NCBI GenBank assembly: GCA_028288025.1
Contig: JAQBOM010000004.1
Span: 124,001 to 188,000 of the forward strand
DNA: 64,000 bases
Origin: Mucilaginibacter sp.
Lineage (GTDB): Bacteria; Bacteroidota; Bacteroidia; Sphingobacteriales; Sphingobacteriaceae
Reading direction: 5' to 3'
Shown here: positions 1-10,600 of the stretch, in pieces
Numbering within the stretch: position 1 is the stretch's first letter
Layout: each line of letters begins with the position of its first letter
Notes under the pieces: generated by a model
What the model was told of the DNA's origin: nothing
The model's database searches: none
Seen by the model: the letters and a program-made list of their open reading frames with translations, nothing else
Translations under genes and position numbers: made by a program

Positions 1-3000
1 ACTGTTAATGTTACGGTGTTGGCACCCTGTGTTGAACAATCAAATGTGGTTTTATTTAAACTTATTGACTTAATTCCACAAGCATCATTACTGCCGTTAT
101 CGATCTGTGCCGGTGTAATTGTTGCGTTGCCGCCGCTTAGATATACAGTAATGTTTTTTGTTAATACAACCGGGGGAACATTATCCTGTACGGTTACCAC
201 AGCTGGAGCGATGGAAGCATTGCCGTGAGTGTCAGTAACGGTCAGGGTAACGTTATTCGTACCAACGTTTGAACAATCAAATGAGATTTTGTCCAGGGCA
301 TAGTCGGCGATAGCGCAATTATCCGTCGAACCATTGTTAACCTGCAATGGCGTGATGGTAACTTTTCCCGTTGCGTCCAATTGCACGGTTATGTTTTGCG
401 CAATGGCTATTGGTTTAATATTATCCTGCACGGTTACTACTGCTGTAGCTGTAGAAGCATTGCCATGTATATCAGTAACGGTTAAGGTCACCGTATTTGC
501 ACCAACATTTGAGCAGTCGAAAGTTGCTTTATCTAAAGCGTAAGTCGAGATAGCACAATTATCAGTTGAGTTGTTGTTGATCTGCGCCGGGGTGATGGTG
601 GCTTTTCCTGTCGCATCCAATTGAACAGTGACGGCTTGCGCGATAGCGATCGGCGGAACATTGTCCTGAATGCTTACCACCGCTGTGGCTGTAGAAGCAT
701 TACCATGTATGTCAGTTACAGTTAAGGTAACAGTATTTGCACCAACATTTGAGCAATCGAATGTCGACTTATCCAGGGTGTAAGTAGCAATAGCGCAATT
801 ATCGGTTGAACCGTTGTTGACCTGTGCCGCTGTAATGACAGCGTTCCCTATAGCATCCAGTTGAACAGTGATGTTCTGGGCGATTACAACCGGCGGAACA
901 TTATCCTGAACAGTTACTACTGCTGTCGCAGTTGAGGCATTGCCATGGGTATCAGTAACGGTTAATGTTACCGTATTTGCACCAACGTTTGAGCAATCGA
1001 ATGTTGTTTTATCTAAGCTATAAGTTGCAATAGCGCAATTATCGGTTGAACCGTTATTGATTTGTGCAGCGGTAATAACAGCGTTTCCTGTCGCATCCAA
1101 TTGAACAGTGATGGCTTGCGCGATAGCGATCGGCGGAACATTGTCCTGAACAGTTACCACAGCCGAAGCGGTTGAAGTGTTCCCGGCAGCATCGCTAAGG
1201 GTTAAATTAACAGTGTTTGCGCCAACATTGGTACAATCGAACGTTGTTTTGTCTAAGCTATAAGTTGTTATACCAACATTGTCGGTCGAACCATTATCAA
1301 CGGCAGCGGCTGTTATACTTACATTTCCGCTTGCGTCAAGGCTAACCGTTATGTTTTTGGTTGCTGCAACCGGTGCAGTTTGGTCGGTTGCTGTTACAGT
1401 AAAGCTTTGTGTTGCCGAATTTCCTGAAGGGTCAGTGGCAGTTAAAGTAACGGTAACCGGCACATTATTAGCCAGGGCTGTTCCAGCCAGCGGGAATTGG
1501 GTAATACTTGAAACGGAGCAATTATCCGTTACCGTTGCCGACGAAGTATAATCAGTCAACGCCGCGGTACCGGTTGTGGCATCAACTGCTACAATGGTGT
1601 TGGCCTGGGTAGAAGTAAACACAGGGTTCACTAAGTCCTGCACTAAAACGGCGGTTGGCGCCGACGTAGCGGAGCAACCACTATCATTAGTTACCGTTAC
1701 AGTATAGTTACCTGTTGAAGTGGCATTTATTGATGGCGTGGTTGCGCCTGTGCTCCATAAGTAGGACGCACCAGCGCCTGCTGTTAGCGTTACCGAACCT
1801 GTCGGACAGAATGTTGTGGGCCCGCTGGCTGTTATTGCGGCCGTTGGAAATGGATTAACGGTGACTGCAGTTGCTGATGAAGTAGTGGAACATCCGCCTG
1901 TATTGGTTACAGTTACTGTGTAATCCCCGGCAGTATTTACTGTAATACTCTGGGTAGTAGCACCCGTGCTCCAATGGTAAGACGCACCGGCACTTGCGGT
2001 TAATTTTACCGAACCTGATTGGCAGAATGCCGTGGGTCCGCTGGCGGTGATGGTGGCAACAGGCAATGGCTTAACAGTAATTGCAGTTGCCGCCGATGCG
2101 GCTGAACAACCGGTGGCCTGCGTTACGATTACCGAATAGTTACCAGCAGTACCTGCAGAGATCGAAGGCGTAGTTGCCCCGGTACTCCATAAGTAAGATG
2201 CACCGGCACTAGCGGTTAAAGTAACTACACCTCCCTGGCAAAAAGTAGTTGGGCCGCTTGCCGAAATAGTGGATGGCGGTAAAGGTGTGACATTAACTGT
2301 AACCGGAAAGATTAATGTAGCCTTGTTTCCATTTGCGTCGGTGGAAGTGGCGGTAACATTGGTTGTTCCAATAGGGAAAAAGCTACCCGGCGCAATACTA
2401 AATGATGCTGTAAGATTTGGTGTACAGTTATCCACAGATGTTGCTGAAAAGTTAACATTTGCGCCTGCAGTACCGCACGCTACCGAAACGGTAGTGTTAG
2501 CCGGCGTTATTGTTGGCGGCGAAGTGTCAACAAATGTACCCGAGATGGTTTGAGGCCAAACGTTAGGTTCTGATTCCGTTAAAACAACGGTTAACCCACC
2601 GTTTAAGGTAATATTTACTGGTACGTTACAAGCGGCGGGTGGAAAGTCATAATAAGCCCAATCGTTATACATATTGGAATACGAGGTTTTTGCTAAAATT
2701 ATTATTTTAGTTCCGGCTCCCGGAAGATTATTCCATGCATAACCATTAAATGCCCCGGTTGGGTTAACATTTTGAGTAATGGTAGTACTGCCATATGTAG
2801 TAGTAATACTCATGCCGTTGCCTTGCAATCCTGCTTCCGATAATGCTCCGTGCCAGTGTTCAATATAAACGCGGATAAAACCGTTAGGCAAGATAACATA
2901 CCCTACCTGCACTGCGTGCGCAGACACTGTTTGAAATCCAATGAGGAGGAACAGGCAACAAGTTAAACCTCCCCGCAAGATGGTTTTTTTTAAGTTGCCG

Positions 3001-3071
3001 GTCCATAGAGATATCTTTTTTTCTTGAAAGGGAACCGGAGTTGTACGATTTGAACTGTAAAAATTGTCCAT
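1..3071 (-). CDS. Large secreted HYR/Ig-repeat adhesin-like protein, N-terminal part (C-terminus beyond left edge)
   Basis: An open frame of 1023 codons runs from an ATG at 3071 to the window edge without a stop, so the gene is partial at its 3' end. After a long polar start (about 28 residues) comes a hydrophobic segment ending in TVSA-HA, a plausible signal peptide. A unique domain of about 120 residues follows, then an HYR-like module, three PKD/Ig-like modules of about 70 residues (each with a YLWSTGATT- or YHWSTGATT-type core and two Cys) and at least five HYR-like modules of 80 residues with a QDNVPP start and TDNCAI and TFDCSNVG motifs. Such arrays are usual in Bacteroidota surface or type IX-secreted proteins, where they act as stalks or adhesins. 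A C-terminal sorting domain, if present, lies outside the window. The ligand is unknown. Confidence 0.85.
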   Translation of the reverse strand, partial: MDNFYSSNRTTPVPFQEKKISLWTGNLKKTILRGGLTCCLFLLIGFQTVSAHAVQVGYVILPNGFIRVYIEHWHGALSEAGLQGNGMSITTTYGSTTITQNVNPTGAFNGYAWNNLPGAGTKIIILAKTSYSNMYNDWAYYDFPPAACNVPVNITLNGGLTVVLTESEPNVWPQTISGTFVDTSPPTITPANTTVSVACGTAGANVNFSATSVDNCTPNLTASFSIAPGSFFPIGTTNVTATSTDANGNKATLIFPVTVNVTPLPPSTISASGPTTFCQGGVVTLTASAGASYLWSTGATTPSISAGTAGNYSVIVTQATGCSAASAATAITVKPLPVATITASGPTAFCQSGSVKLTASAGASYHWSTGATTQSITVNTAGDYTVTVTNTGGCSTTSSATAVTVNPFPTAAITASGPTTFCPTGSVTLTAGAGASYLWSTGATTPSINATSTGNYTVTVTNDSGCSATSAPTAVLVQDLVNPVFTSTQANTIVAVDATTGTAALTDYTSSATVTDNCSVSSITQFPLAGTALANNVPVTVTLTATDPSGNSATQSFTVTATDQTAPVAATKNITVSLDASGNVSITAAAVDNGSTDNVGITTYSLDKTTFDCTNVGANTVNLTLSDAAGNTSTASAVVTVQDNVPPIAIAQAITVQLDATGNAVITAAQINNGSTDNCAIATYSLDKTTFDCSNVGANTVTLTVTDTHGNASTATAVVTVQDNVPPVVIAQNITVQLDAIGNAVITAAQVNNGSTDNCAIATYTLDKSTFDCSNVGANTVTLTVTDIHGNASTATAVVSIQDNVPPIAIAQAVTVQLDATGKATITPAQINNNSTDNCAISTYALDKATFDCSNVGANTVTLTVTDIHGNASTATAVVTVQDNIKPIAIAQNITVQLDATGKVTITPLQVNNGSTDNCAIADYALDKISFDCSNVGTNNVTLTVTDTHGNASIAPAVVTVQDNVPPVVLTKNITVYLSGGNATITPAQIDNGSNDACGIKSISLNKTTFDCSTQGANTVTLT
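181..1380 (-). repeat. Five tandem 240-bp repeats encoding HYR-like modules
   Basis: Positions 181, 421, 661, 901 and 1141 all begin with a near-identical TT(A/G)TCCTG(A/C/T)A(C/A)(G/A)GTTACCAC-like sequence (661 is the most divergent), an exact 240-bp period equal to 80 codons. A sixth, partial unit covers 1-180. The unit at 1141-1380 is the most diverged. The constant length points to recent tandem duplication, and copy number could change by recombination or replication slippage. Confidence 0.9.
1641..2275 (-). repeat. Three tandem repeats of about 210-213 bp encoding PKD/Ig-like modules
   Basis: Three copies, with landmarks near 1648, 1861 and 2071, encode modules with the order SGPTTFC, VTLTASAGASY, WSTGATT, NYTVTVT and GCSA. 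They are more diverged from each other than the 240-bp repeats nearer the left edge, so they look older. Confidence 0.8.
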
Positions 3072-3101
3072 AAATTTGATTAAGGTTAGGTTAAGAAAGC
3101 A

Positions 3102-3500
3102 TTAGTTTTTATTGATGTTCATTTTTAACACCATTTTATATTGTGCTTTCAGATCTGTATAAATAGACTGCATACCCGGGGATAGATCAGATAGCTTGGT
3201 CTCTTTAATGAGCTTTTGAATGGCAACATTATATTTTTGAATTTCATTTGGATAGGCTGTTATCCATTCTTTTATTGGTTTCTCATCGTATTTATAAGCT
3301 TGTTTTTCATATTGAAAGGATGTTCCTGATCCATTAAATTTTTCAACTGCCGGAAGGTGCGGGGCCGCAATTGCAATAGCATCATCAATAGGTTTTACTT
3401 TATTTTGGGCATAGCTTGCTGAAGCACTGCAAACTACCAGCATGCAAATAATTAGTATCAGTTTTTGTAATTTAGGTTGATTTTGGACTGGTTTTTTCAT
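3102..3500 (-). CDS. Small secreted protein of unknown function
   Basis: The 132-residue product starts with a basic stretch (MKKPVQNQPKLQK) and a hydrophobic core ending in ASASYAQ, a good signal peptide with cleavage near residue 31. The mature part is about 100 residues, Lys-rich and mostly helical by eye, with no cysteine and no motif I recognise. It lies 30 bp upstream of the adhesin gene on the same strand, so the two may be cotranscribed and it could assist or accompany the adhesin, but that is positional inference only. The upstream gap to the divergent response regulator (3501-3664) is AT-rich and probably holds both promoters. Confidence 0.7.
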   Translation of the reverse strand: MKKPVQNQPKLQKLILIICMLVVCSASASYAQNKVKPIDDAIAIAAPHLPAVEKFNGSGTSFQYEKQAYKYDEKPIKEWITAYPNEIQKYNVAIQKLIKETKLSDLSPGMQSIYTDLKAQYKMVLKMNINKN

Positions 3501-3664
3501 ATAATTTAAATTTTAGTGCAATTAATGATGGCTTTGCCGTTTAAAGCTGCGTTAAATACTTTGGCTATTTTGAACTAATCGATTATCTTATTGGTATGGT
3601 AGATGAAAGAGCGGTTATAGTAGATTAAATATTATTATATTTAGCCTCTCTAATAATAAACTAT

Positions 3665-4429
3665 ATGATTTACCGTTGCCTCGTCGCGGATGACAACCTG
3701 ATTGACCGCGACCTGATCACTAAATATCTGAGCAAGATCGACGGCATCGTTATTGCCGCTGTTTGTACAGATGGCTTTGAGGCGTCGAAAGTATTAGCTG
3801 ACCAGCATATAGATATATTGTTTTCGGATATTGATATGCCCTACTTGTCGGGCATTGGTTTGGTTAAAAATTTAAAGCACCCGCCTGTTACTGTATTTAT
3901 TACCTCGCATAAGGACTATGCCGCAGAGGGGTTCAATCTGGATGTTATAGATTTTATCGTTAAACCGCTGAACTTTGACCGATTTTATCAAGCGGTTAAT
4001 AAGGCTATGGCGTATTTATCGTTAAAAAATATAGCAAATGGGAATAGCGACGCCGCCAACGACAAACAAGAAACATCAGATAATAACATCCATGCTGCTT
4101 CTGAATATTTTTTTATAAAAGAGACCAACGGTATTACGAGGATAAGATACAGCGACGTGCTTTATATCGAGAGCCTTGGGGATTACTCTAAGGTTTTTAC
4201 GCAAAATGGTGAAAAGCATGTCACTTTGGTTAGCCTCAAAAGCATGCAGAGGCAATTGCCCGAACATCAATTTAAAAGGATACATAAGCAGTACATCGTT
4301 AACCTATCTCATATCGTTACCATAACTGCAAACGAAGTTGTATTGTTAAATAAACAAACAATACCTATAAGTGCCTCTTCAAGACTCGAAATAATTGGAT
4401 TTTTAGCCGGCAATGTATTAACGCGATAA
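3665..4429 (+). CDS. LytTR-family response regulator
   Basis: The 254-residue protein has an N-terminal receiver domain (about 1-120) with acidic pair D9/D10, phospho-acceptor D55 in a DIDMP motif, T80 and K100 in VKPL. A linker of about 30 residues leads to a C-terminal LytTR DNA-binding domain (about 150-250, with DVLYIESLGDYSKVF and FKRIHKQYIVNL). LytTR regulators usually pair with LytS-type (PF06580) kinases, but the adjacent kinase gene, 4 bp away and convergent, is of the ordinary HisKA type. The true partner may be elsewhere. The start at 3665 begins directly with the receiver fold and no upstream alternative is needed. Confidence 0.93.
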   Translation: MIYRCLVADDNLIDRDLITKYLSKIDGIVIAAVCTDGFEASKVLADQHIDILFSDIDMPYLSGIGLVKNLKHPPVTVFITSHKDYAAEGFNLDVIDFIVKPLNFDRFYQAVNKAMAYLSLKNIANGNSDAANDKQETSDNNIHAASEYFFIKETNGITRIRYSDVLYIESLGDYSKVFTQNGEKHVTLVSLKSMQRQLPEHQFKRIHKQYIVNLSHIVTITANEVVLLNKQTIPISASSRLEIIGFLAGNVLTR

Positions 4430-4433
4430 ATAT

Positions 4434-6530
4434 TCAATTCAAATTAATGCGCTTTGGCAAGCTTAAAGAAAACGTAGTTCCCTCGTTTTTTGCACTTTCA
4501 ACATGAATTGTCCCATCCATAAGCATGGCGAAGTTTTTACTCAGCATCAATCCAAGGCCGGTGCCTTTTTCCTTATTGGTGCCGGGGGTGCTTTCAAGGA
4601 ATTGCGAATAACTGATGGTATTAAAATTGCGTACCTGGCTGTCCGACATGCCGGTGCCGTTATCCCTCACAATTAGTTTTACGTGCAGGTCGCCCGCTTC
4701 GGCGTTAATTGTTACCAGCCCGCTATCATGCGTGAACTTTATAGCGTTGGTAAGCAAATTGCGTAAAACTACCTGGAGCATCACAACATCGGCTACAATA
4801 GTGGTTTGCGAAGAAATATTATTTTGGATAGTTATATTTTTAATCGAAGCGAAATCATTTATCGACATTATCACGTCGCGGGTTATAACGCTAACGTCAA
4901 CGGCTTGCCTTTCTGGTTTAAAAGCCTGCATTTGGCCCGCCGCCCAATTCAATAAATTTTCGATTAAAGTATAGGTATGATCCAGCGATTTTTTAATTTC
5001 AATAAAGTATTTGCTTCTGTTATCTGCCGAAATATTTTCGTCTTCCAATAACTGTGTCAATGCAATAAGCGTATTAATTGGCGCGCGCATATCATGGCTA
5101 ATTACGCTAAACAGGCGGTCTTTGACCTGTCCGGTTATTTCAAGGTCATGCTTTTGCGCTGAGATGATATTGTTCAGTTTCCGGTTTTTATAATAGTAAT
5201 AATAAAGGAGCGATGCTGCTAAGCCGACAAGGCCTAAAATAATGATCAGCGATAGTCCGAGTGTTTGACTTGAACTAATTACTGCCTGCTGGCTGGCTAT
5301 CCGCTTGTCCTTTTTTTGACTGGCAACATTATATAAAAGCGCTTCTTTTTCCCGCTGCGCATTCAGCCTCAACTTCTCATTTGCCAGCTGATATTGTTGT
5401 TGCGAAAATGCGAGCTGAGCTATTTCATTTTTTCTTCTGAACAGCTCCAATTGATATTTTTTTGATTGAATTTCCTGCTCCTGGCGCAATACTAAAAGCG
5501 CCTGGTTTAAAAGGTTATCATCTTTTAGCACATCCCGGTATTTTGTTTCTATTTCACCGGTAAGTTTGGTTTTTTCTTTTGCAAATACGGTTCCGTTAAG
5601 TTTTTCCAGGGTGTCGGCATATAAGAAGGCATTTTTATAATCACCTTTTTTTACATATATATTTTTTAACGTACTTAACAGTTTTAACCGCAAAGCCGGT
5701 TCCCGGTTGTTTTTTGCATTTTGATAAGCCCGCAGCGTGTATGTTTCCGAAGTTTTGTAGTCGTTATTATCAAATGCGGTTTCACCAATATGTTGTAAAA
5801 TAGCTTGTTTATAATAACTATTACCTGCTGAATCGGACATCTTTTTTGCCCTAAACAGAATTTTTAATGCTTCGCCATATTGTTTTAAATGTCGTTGGCT
5901 CTCAGCCGTTTTAGTTAAAATATTTATTTGTCCAAATAATGTACCGTATTTTTTATTAATGACGAGGGCCTTGTTATAATATGTTATTGCTTTATCAAAC
6001 TTTGATTGGTCGCTATAAAAGTCGCCAAACATATTATATATATCTTCTTCTTTATCCTGTAAATCATATTTAACAGCCAAATCAAGGGCTGTGGAAAGAT
6101 ATTCGCCGGTTTTTTTGTTATCCCTGAATTGGATCTGTGTCCAGGCTAAATCCTGGTAAATCCCAATTATTTGCTTTGGACTTCCATATTTCTTCATTAG
6201 TGGCAGGGCGCTCATATATTCCTCCCCGGCCTGTTTAAATTCGCCTAAACTTAAATAGGCAAAGCCAGTAGCGGTTAATATTCTTGCTATAGTTAAACTA
6301 TCATGTTGATAGCGGGCCCGTGCTAATAATTCTTGTTTGAGATCGCCGGCATAAGGAGATTTTTTAACAGTAAGCTTGCTGAGATACCCGATAAAGCGCT
6401 CCGTACGCACCGACTCGTTTTTAAGCGCCTGGATAGAATGATAAGTACTATCGGTTTGTAATCGCGTTTGTCCAAACAAATTGTTTATGCAAATAAGCAG
6501 TACAATTGTGAAGAAAAACTTTTTACTCAT
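4434..6530 (-). CDS. TPR-repeat transmembrane sensor histidine kinase
   Basis: The 698-residue kinase has a signal peptide (1-20, ending LFG-Q), a periplasmic helical/TPR region (about 30-330), a coiled coil (about 335-410), one membrane segment (424-447, followed by YYYYY) and a HisKA domain with phospho-acceptor H479 in the SVISHDMRAPIN H-box. The HATPase domain carries N-box NLLTNAIKFTH, DNGTGM and GTGLGL. The arrangement is typical of Bacteroidota one-pass sensor kinases that read periplasmic signals. Its 3' end faces that of the LytTR regulator gene with only 4 bp between the stops. It shares architecture but little sequence with the three kinases at 23.9-34.3 kb, whose H-box is HEIQNPLNF. 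Confidence 0.93.
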   Translation of the reverse strand: MSKKFFFTIVLLICINNLFGQTRLQTDSTYHSIQALKNESVRTERFIGYLSKLTVKKSPYAGDLKQELLARARYQHDSLTIARILTATGFAYLSLGEFKQAGEEYMSALPLMKKYGSPKQIIGIYQDLAWTQIQFRDNKKTGEYLSTALDLAVKYDLQDKEEDIYNMFGDFYSDQSKFDKAITYYNKALVINKKYGTLFGQINILTKTAESQRHLKQYGEALKILFRAKKMSDSAGNSYYKQAILQHIGETAFDNNDYKTSETYTLRAYQNAKNNREPALRLKLLSTLKNIYVKKGDYKNAFLYADTLEKLNGTVFAKEKTKLTGEIETKYRDVLKDDNLLNQALLVLRQEQEIQSKKYQLELFRRKNEIAQLAFSQQQYQLANEKLRLNAQREKEALLYNVASQKKDKRIASQQAVISSSQTLGLSLIIILGLVGLAASLLYYYYYKNRKLNNIISAQKHDLEITGQVKDRLFSVISHDMRAPINTLIALTQLLEDENISADNRSKYFIEIKKSLDHTYTLIENLLNWAAGQMQAFKPERQAVDVSVITRDVIMSINDFASIKNITIQNNISSQTTIVADVVMLQVVLRNLLTNAIKFTHDSGLVTINAEAGDLHVKLIVRDNGTGMSDSQVRNFNTISYSQFLESTPGTNKEKGTGLGLMLSKNFAMLMDGTIHVESAKNEGTTFSLSLPKRINLN

Positions 6531-7157
6531 TTATCGCTCGCATTAATTGGGGGTTCTAACATAATCATAATAAATAACTATTTGAGTTACAAAGCTTAAA
6601 ATGGCAGGAGCATTAATCCGCGCATTATATTATTAACTCCAAAACAAGGTGGTTTAAACTTTTAATGCGTGTGCCGGTCGTCCTCGTCGATTTTATTTGA
6701 TCACAAAAAGTGTCCGTCCGGTTTGGGGGTTGGACATAAGTTAGGACGGGCAGACAGCCCTTTTTGTCGTCCTAAACGCAGTGAAGGATCTTCTTAAAGC
6801 GATAAGTCGGCGGTTGCAAGGTGGAAAAGATGCCTCACTATCGTTACTCATAACATGTTTGTTCCCGAACAAAACAAAGGTGTCATGATGAGCCCAGCCT
6901 GTCCTGAGGTATCGAAGGAAACCATAGTGGGCAAAGGCCTTTCGGTCATGCATCGCGGCATTGTTTCGAACACTTAAACTATTCGCCCGATAAACATCCG
7001 TCAGCCCTGCGCGCCGTGGTTCGAGGGGCCTCACCATGACACCCTTTTGGCATTTCACCTTCAGAGTTTTCAAATTTCACTATCGTTCAGCATGACAAAA
7101 GAAGATCAGGCCCTTTGTCCATCCGGGCAAGCAAGAGCGGAAGATTCAATTTTCAGT
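6531..7157. other. Gene-free stretch of 627 bp with a probable dispersed intergenic repeat (about 6650-7110)
   Basis: No convincing gene is present. Reading frames crossing it have low-complexity, Arg-rich products with no family resemblance. The part from about 6660 to 7110 is richer in GC than its flanks and contains the phrase CCTGTCCTGAGGTATCGAAG near 6899, which resembles a dispersed intergenic repeat I associate with several bacterial genomes, and recurrent TCACTATCGTT (6836 and 7079). A short inverted segment, GTCCGTCC...GGACGGGC, lies near 6710-6750. It borders the low-GC SIR2/RES island on its left side. A genome self-alignment would decide whether this is a multicopy element. Confidence 0.45.
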
Positions 7158-7550
7158 TTACTTTTTTTTTCGCTTTTCGAGCATGTCCGCTATGCTGATA
7201 GCCGAACATTCAGCTACCAGGGCGTTTACAACCGCGGACGGCATGGCGTCCCCGCCTGTAAAATTGATACAGCCTTTCTGGAATTTGGCGTCCGGTAACA
7301 GGCCCGCGTATTTGGCATGCAAGGCCGGGTTCATATACATCGGCAGGCAATGCAGCGACATATAGTTTTTGGTACTGGCCAGCCCGTACTTCATGTAACA
7401 GCGCTCTTCATACAATATCATTTCCTTGCCCATCATCGGCTTTATGACCGGGGCAACGGTCGGGTCGTTGGCCAGTATGGCTTCATGGAGTGCAGTTAAG
7501 GTGGCCTGCCATTCTGCCGGCGCACTGATGATGTATTCGGTTATAGTCAT
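7158..7550 (-). CDS. DUF1801 (YdhG-like) family protein
   Basis: The 130-residue soluble protein has the features of the DUF1801 fold: an N-terminal helix (about 1-30), a central MGKEMILYEERCYMKYGL strand region, and a C-terminal CINFTGGDAMPSAVVNALV segment, matching the family's CINFK...MP motif. The product ends in a Lys-rich tail. DUF1801 proteins have no established biochemical role; some resemble iron-chaperone or phage-related proteins structurally. It lies 84 bp downstream of the SIR2 gene on the same strand but has a higher GC content, so it is probably a chromosomal gene flanking the island. Start ATG at 7550. Confidence 0.75.
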   Translation of the reverse strand: MTITEYIISAPAEWQATLTALHEAILANDPTVAPVIKPMMGKEMILYEERCYMKYGLASTKNYMSLHCLPMYMNPALHAKYAGLLPDAKFQKGCINFTGGDAMPSAVVNALVAECSAISIADMLEKRKKK

Positions 7551-7634
7551 GATAACGGTTGATAAGATACCCGAATATACATAAATAAAAGCTGGCGAAA
7601 ATCATACGGTTGCGGTAGGCTCAAATAAGTGCGG

Positions 7635-10600
7635 TTAAGCGTGGATGGTTGGCCGGGCCGAGATGTTATCTTTAGGCCATTGTTTTTTTATTTCGCCAAA
7701 TTCCTCATTTGAACGACATACTTCTTCCCACTTCAAGATTGCTACCGGGATGGATGTTTTTTGGAATGAACAATATTGGAAAAGATTAAAGGCGAGTTTT
7801 GCGGATTTTTTCCGATAAACTAATTTATCGTCGGTAGATAGATCTTGGTTGTCCACGCCGGTTTCCCAAATCAGCTTATCTAAGCCAAAGCAGAGACCGT
7901 CCAAATTATTTTCGGTTAATAAGCCTAATTTGTTTCTCGCAATAAAATCCAAAACATTTAAGCTCTGTGATAACGTGGTTAGGTTTCGCCATTTAATTTG
8001 ATAAATCAGAGCCTCTAGTACATGAGCAAATTCAGAACTGAATTTTTCATGAAAAGTTTTGTTAACACATGTGTCAATTATTACATTACATGCGTCGGCA
8101 ATTTCTTTTGAATTCTCTGATGCGAGATTATTTTCCATTTCAATAAATAGTTCAACTTTGAATTCTGGAAACAAATCAATAAACGAAAATTTAAGGTTTA
8201 GCCCAGGCAACCCATGGTCAATAATTTCATTAATTAATCGCTTTATAACAGATTGATCATTAATATCACGTTTCCAAAAATCATTGATAGAAATCACTTG
8301 CGAAAGTATTGCAACAAGATATTCAAACCGTTTTTTAAATTCTTCGGCAACGGATCCGAAGGGCTCGTGTGAATCTTTTTGCAAAAGAAAATGCTTATCA
8401 GCATCCCACCATTCCGCCAATTTTTCCAACAATAATTTAGATTCGGTCGAAGTCCAGGTTATTCCGTATTTGGAATGCAGTGTTTTTGTTCCGGAAATAA
8501 TTTCATTACACAACGGAATATCACCACGAGTTATGCTAATGCCTTTTTCCGCTTTTTTGCTTTGTATTGGAAACTCACTTTCAAGCAGATATTTTTTATA
8601 GATTTTTTCCGGTTCATTATCAGGATGGGGTAGATTGATAAAGGAGTAAAATAGGTAATTTGTACCAAAAGGTAGACCATTCGACCCAATTTGCGACCAT
8701 AAACTTTTAGTGAAAGATTTTACTTGATGACTATTCAGCAATTTCAATGAATACAACTGCCCCAATCGGCTAATTGATCTTTCGCGTTGTTGGTCACTTG
8801 TTTTCGCTGCTGAATTCAAACCCGCTATAATTCCTTTATTAACTGTTAATCTCGTCTTCGTAATTTCATTATCATAAATGTGGAATAGCGCAAACGGATC
8901 TGGAAACTCACTTACCCCCCTGGATTCGACTTCGAGAATTGGAAATTCTAAAAACGTTAAAAGATGGTCATAAATAAATTGCTTGTCTGCGGAGTCTAGC
9001 AGCCGAGTGAGCAAATGCCTGACACCAACAAAATAGTTTCTATTTGGGGAATGATAAATCTTTAAGGCAAAATCTAAAAGCGCCTCCTTTTTTTGATCGT
9101 CACATTTCACAACAAATCGTGAGAAAATCTCCGGTAGAATTGTGGTCAGCCCTGAATCTTTGAAAACTTCACCATTGTTGAGTTCATCCAAAATGGTATT
9201 AGCGATTTCCATATAATGATCTAAGAATCGGTTTACATTTTCTTGTGATAGGCTCTGTAATAAATCTCTGTTGAGACTATATTTCGCTAGGTCCGAATTG
9301 CCTGTTCTTAGCATTAGAGATAACGCCCAATAAGGTGAATGGATAGTGATCCTTTTTAAAGCACCTTCTAAAGATTTCTTCCCGTAAGTCATTTTTGGAA
9401 GCCTTGGTGAAATTCCGCATTCTTCAAGATATCTAAGGAATTGATATCCTGTCATAGCTTCTTTTCCAGTTTTTCCAAAATGGTGAGTGGTGGATTTGCT
9501 ACCGATCTCGAAGTTGTACACAACGGTTTCGTTTTTTTCAATTACCGGCTCCCTTTCAAGTAAAATTTCAAATATCTCTAGTTCCGACCATGGATCGCAC
9601 TTATAAATTTTTAATGTATTCCAACGCTCATTGAACACTGATTGATCATCGTTGATATTAAATAAGCTCAGTTTCAGTTTTAGACTGTTTTTAACATATT
9701 GCAAAAGCTGCATTACATATGCTTCCTGTGAAACCAATGTATAATCACCCACAACAGGAGAAAGATTTAATCTGGTTCTAATATGCGTTAACGATTTTTC
9801 GAGTATCTTAACAGCTTCATTAGTTTGACCTAACTCTGCGAGCAAAGCGGCACGCTTGGCTTCCCAAAATGGTAGACTTTCGTTGATAGGCCATAAGCTA
9901 ATTTCTGCACTAAGCTGCGTTAGTTTAAATGTAAATAACACGAAAAGGCACTTTTCATAATAATATTTTGCCCTTAACTCTGCGGGTAAATCAGTTTGGA
10001 ATAGAGCGATCTCCTTCTCCAGATGTTGCCATTTTTCGCGAAACCCTTCCTCACGGTAAAACCTAAACAGCGCTAATTTGAGCTCAAGCCACCATTGTTT
10101 TACCAAAATATACGACACATTACTTATTTGTTCTTCAAACCGGATAGAATTGGTAAGTAGCTCTTCATACTTTTTTAAAATAGTTTCGTAGGCAACTACA
10201 TAATCATTAAAAATTGGCTGTAAACATTTTTCAATCCGCCAATTGAATTCATACAAAAATTGAATATCTGTAGGGGTCTCTAAAGAAACGATTTGCTCAG
10301 CTGTTATGAGCATATTACTGGTGTAGTCCCAAAGCTGATCTCTTTGACTTTTTGGCAAAATAAGCCAGTTTGGGTATTCCGTTCGCGTATTTGACCATTG
10401 CGATATAACTTCATTTAAATTAAGTTTGTCATAGAGGGACGAAAAATGTTTCATCTTGCCCGGCCAGTCGATAAATCGGTCTTTTCTTTTCTCTAAGGTC
10501 AGAAAGTCTATAAAATTGCTTAACGCCGTTTCATGGCTTACGTTTTCAGTAATATCCCTTATGTCTACTAAGGCAATATTTTTAGATTCCAATAGCTTCT

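Noticed and set aside
7017..7040. GGTTCGAGGGG-like sequence resembling a tRNA T-arm
   Set aside because: No acceptor, D-arm or anticodon arm can be folded around it.
6741..7073. Open frame of 110 codons on the minus strand in the 6.5-7.1 kb gap
   Set aside because: The product is Arg-rich without a hydrophobic core or family pattern, and the region looks like a dispersed repeat; no gene claimed.
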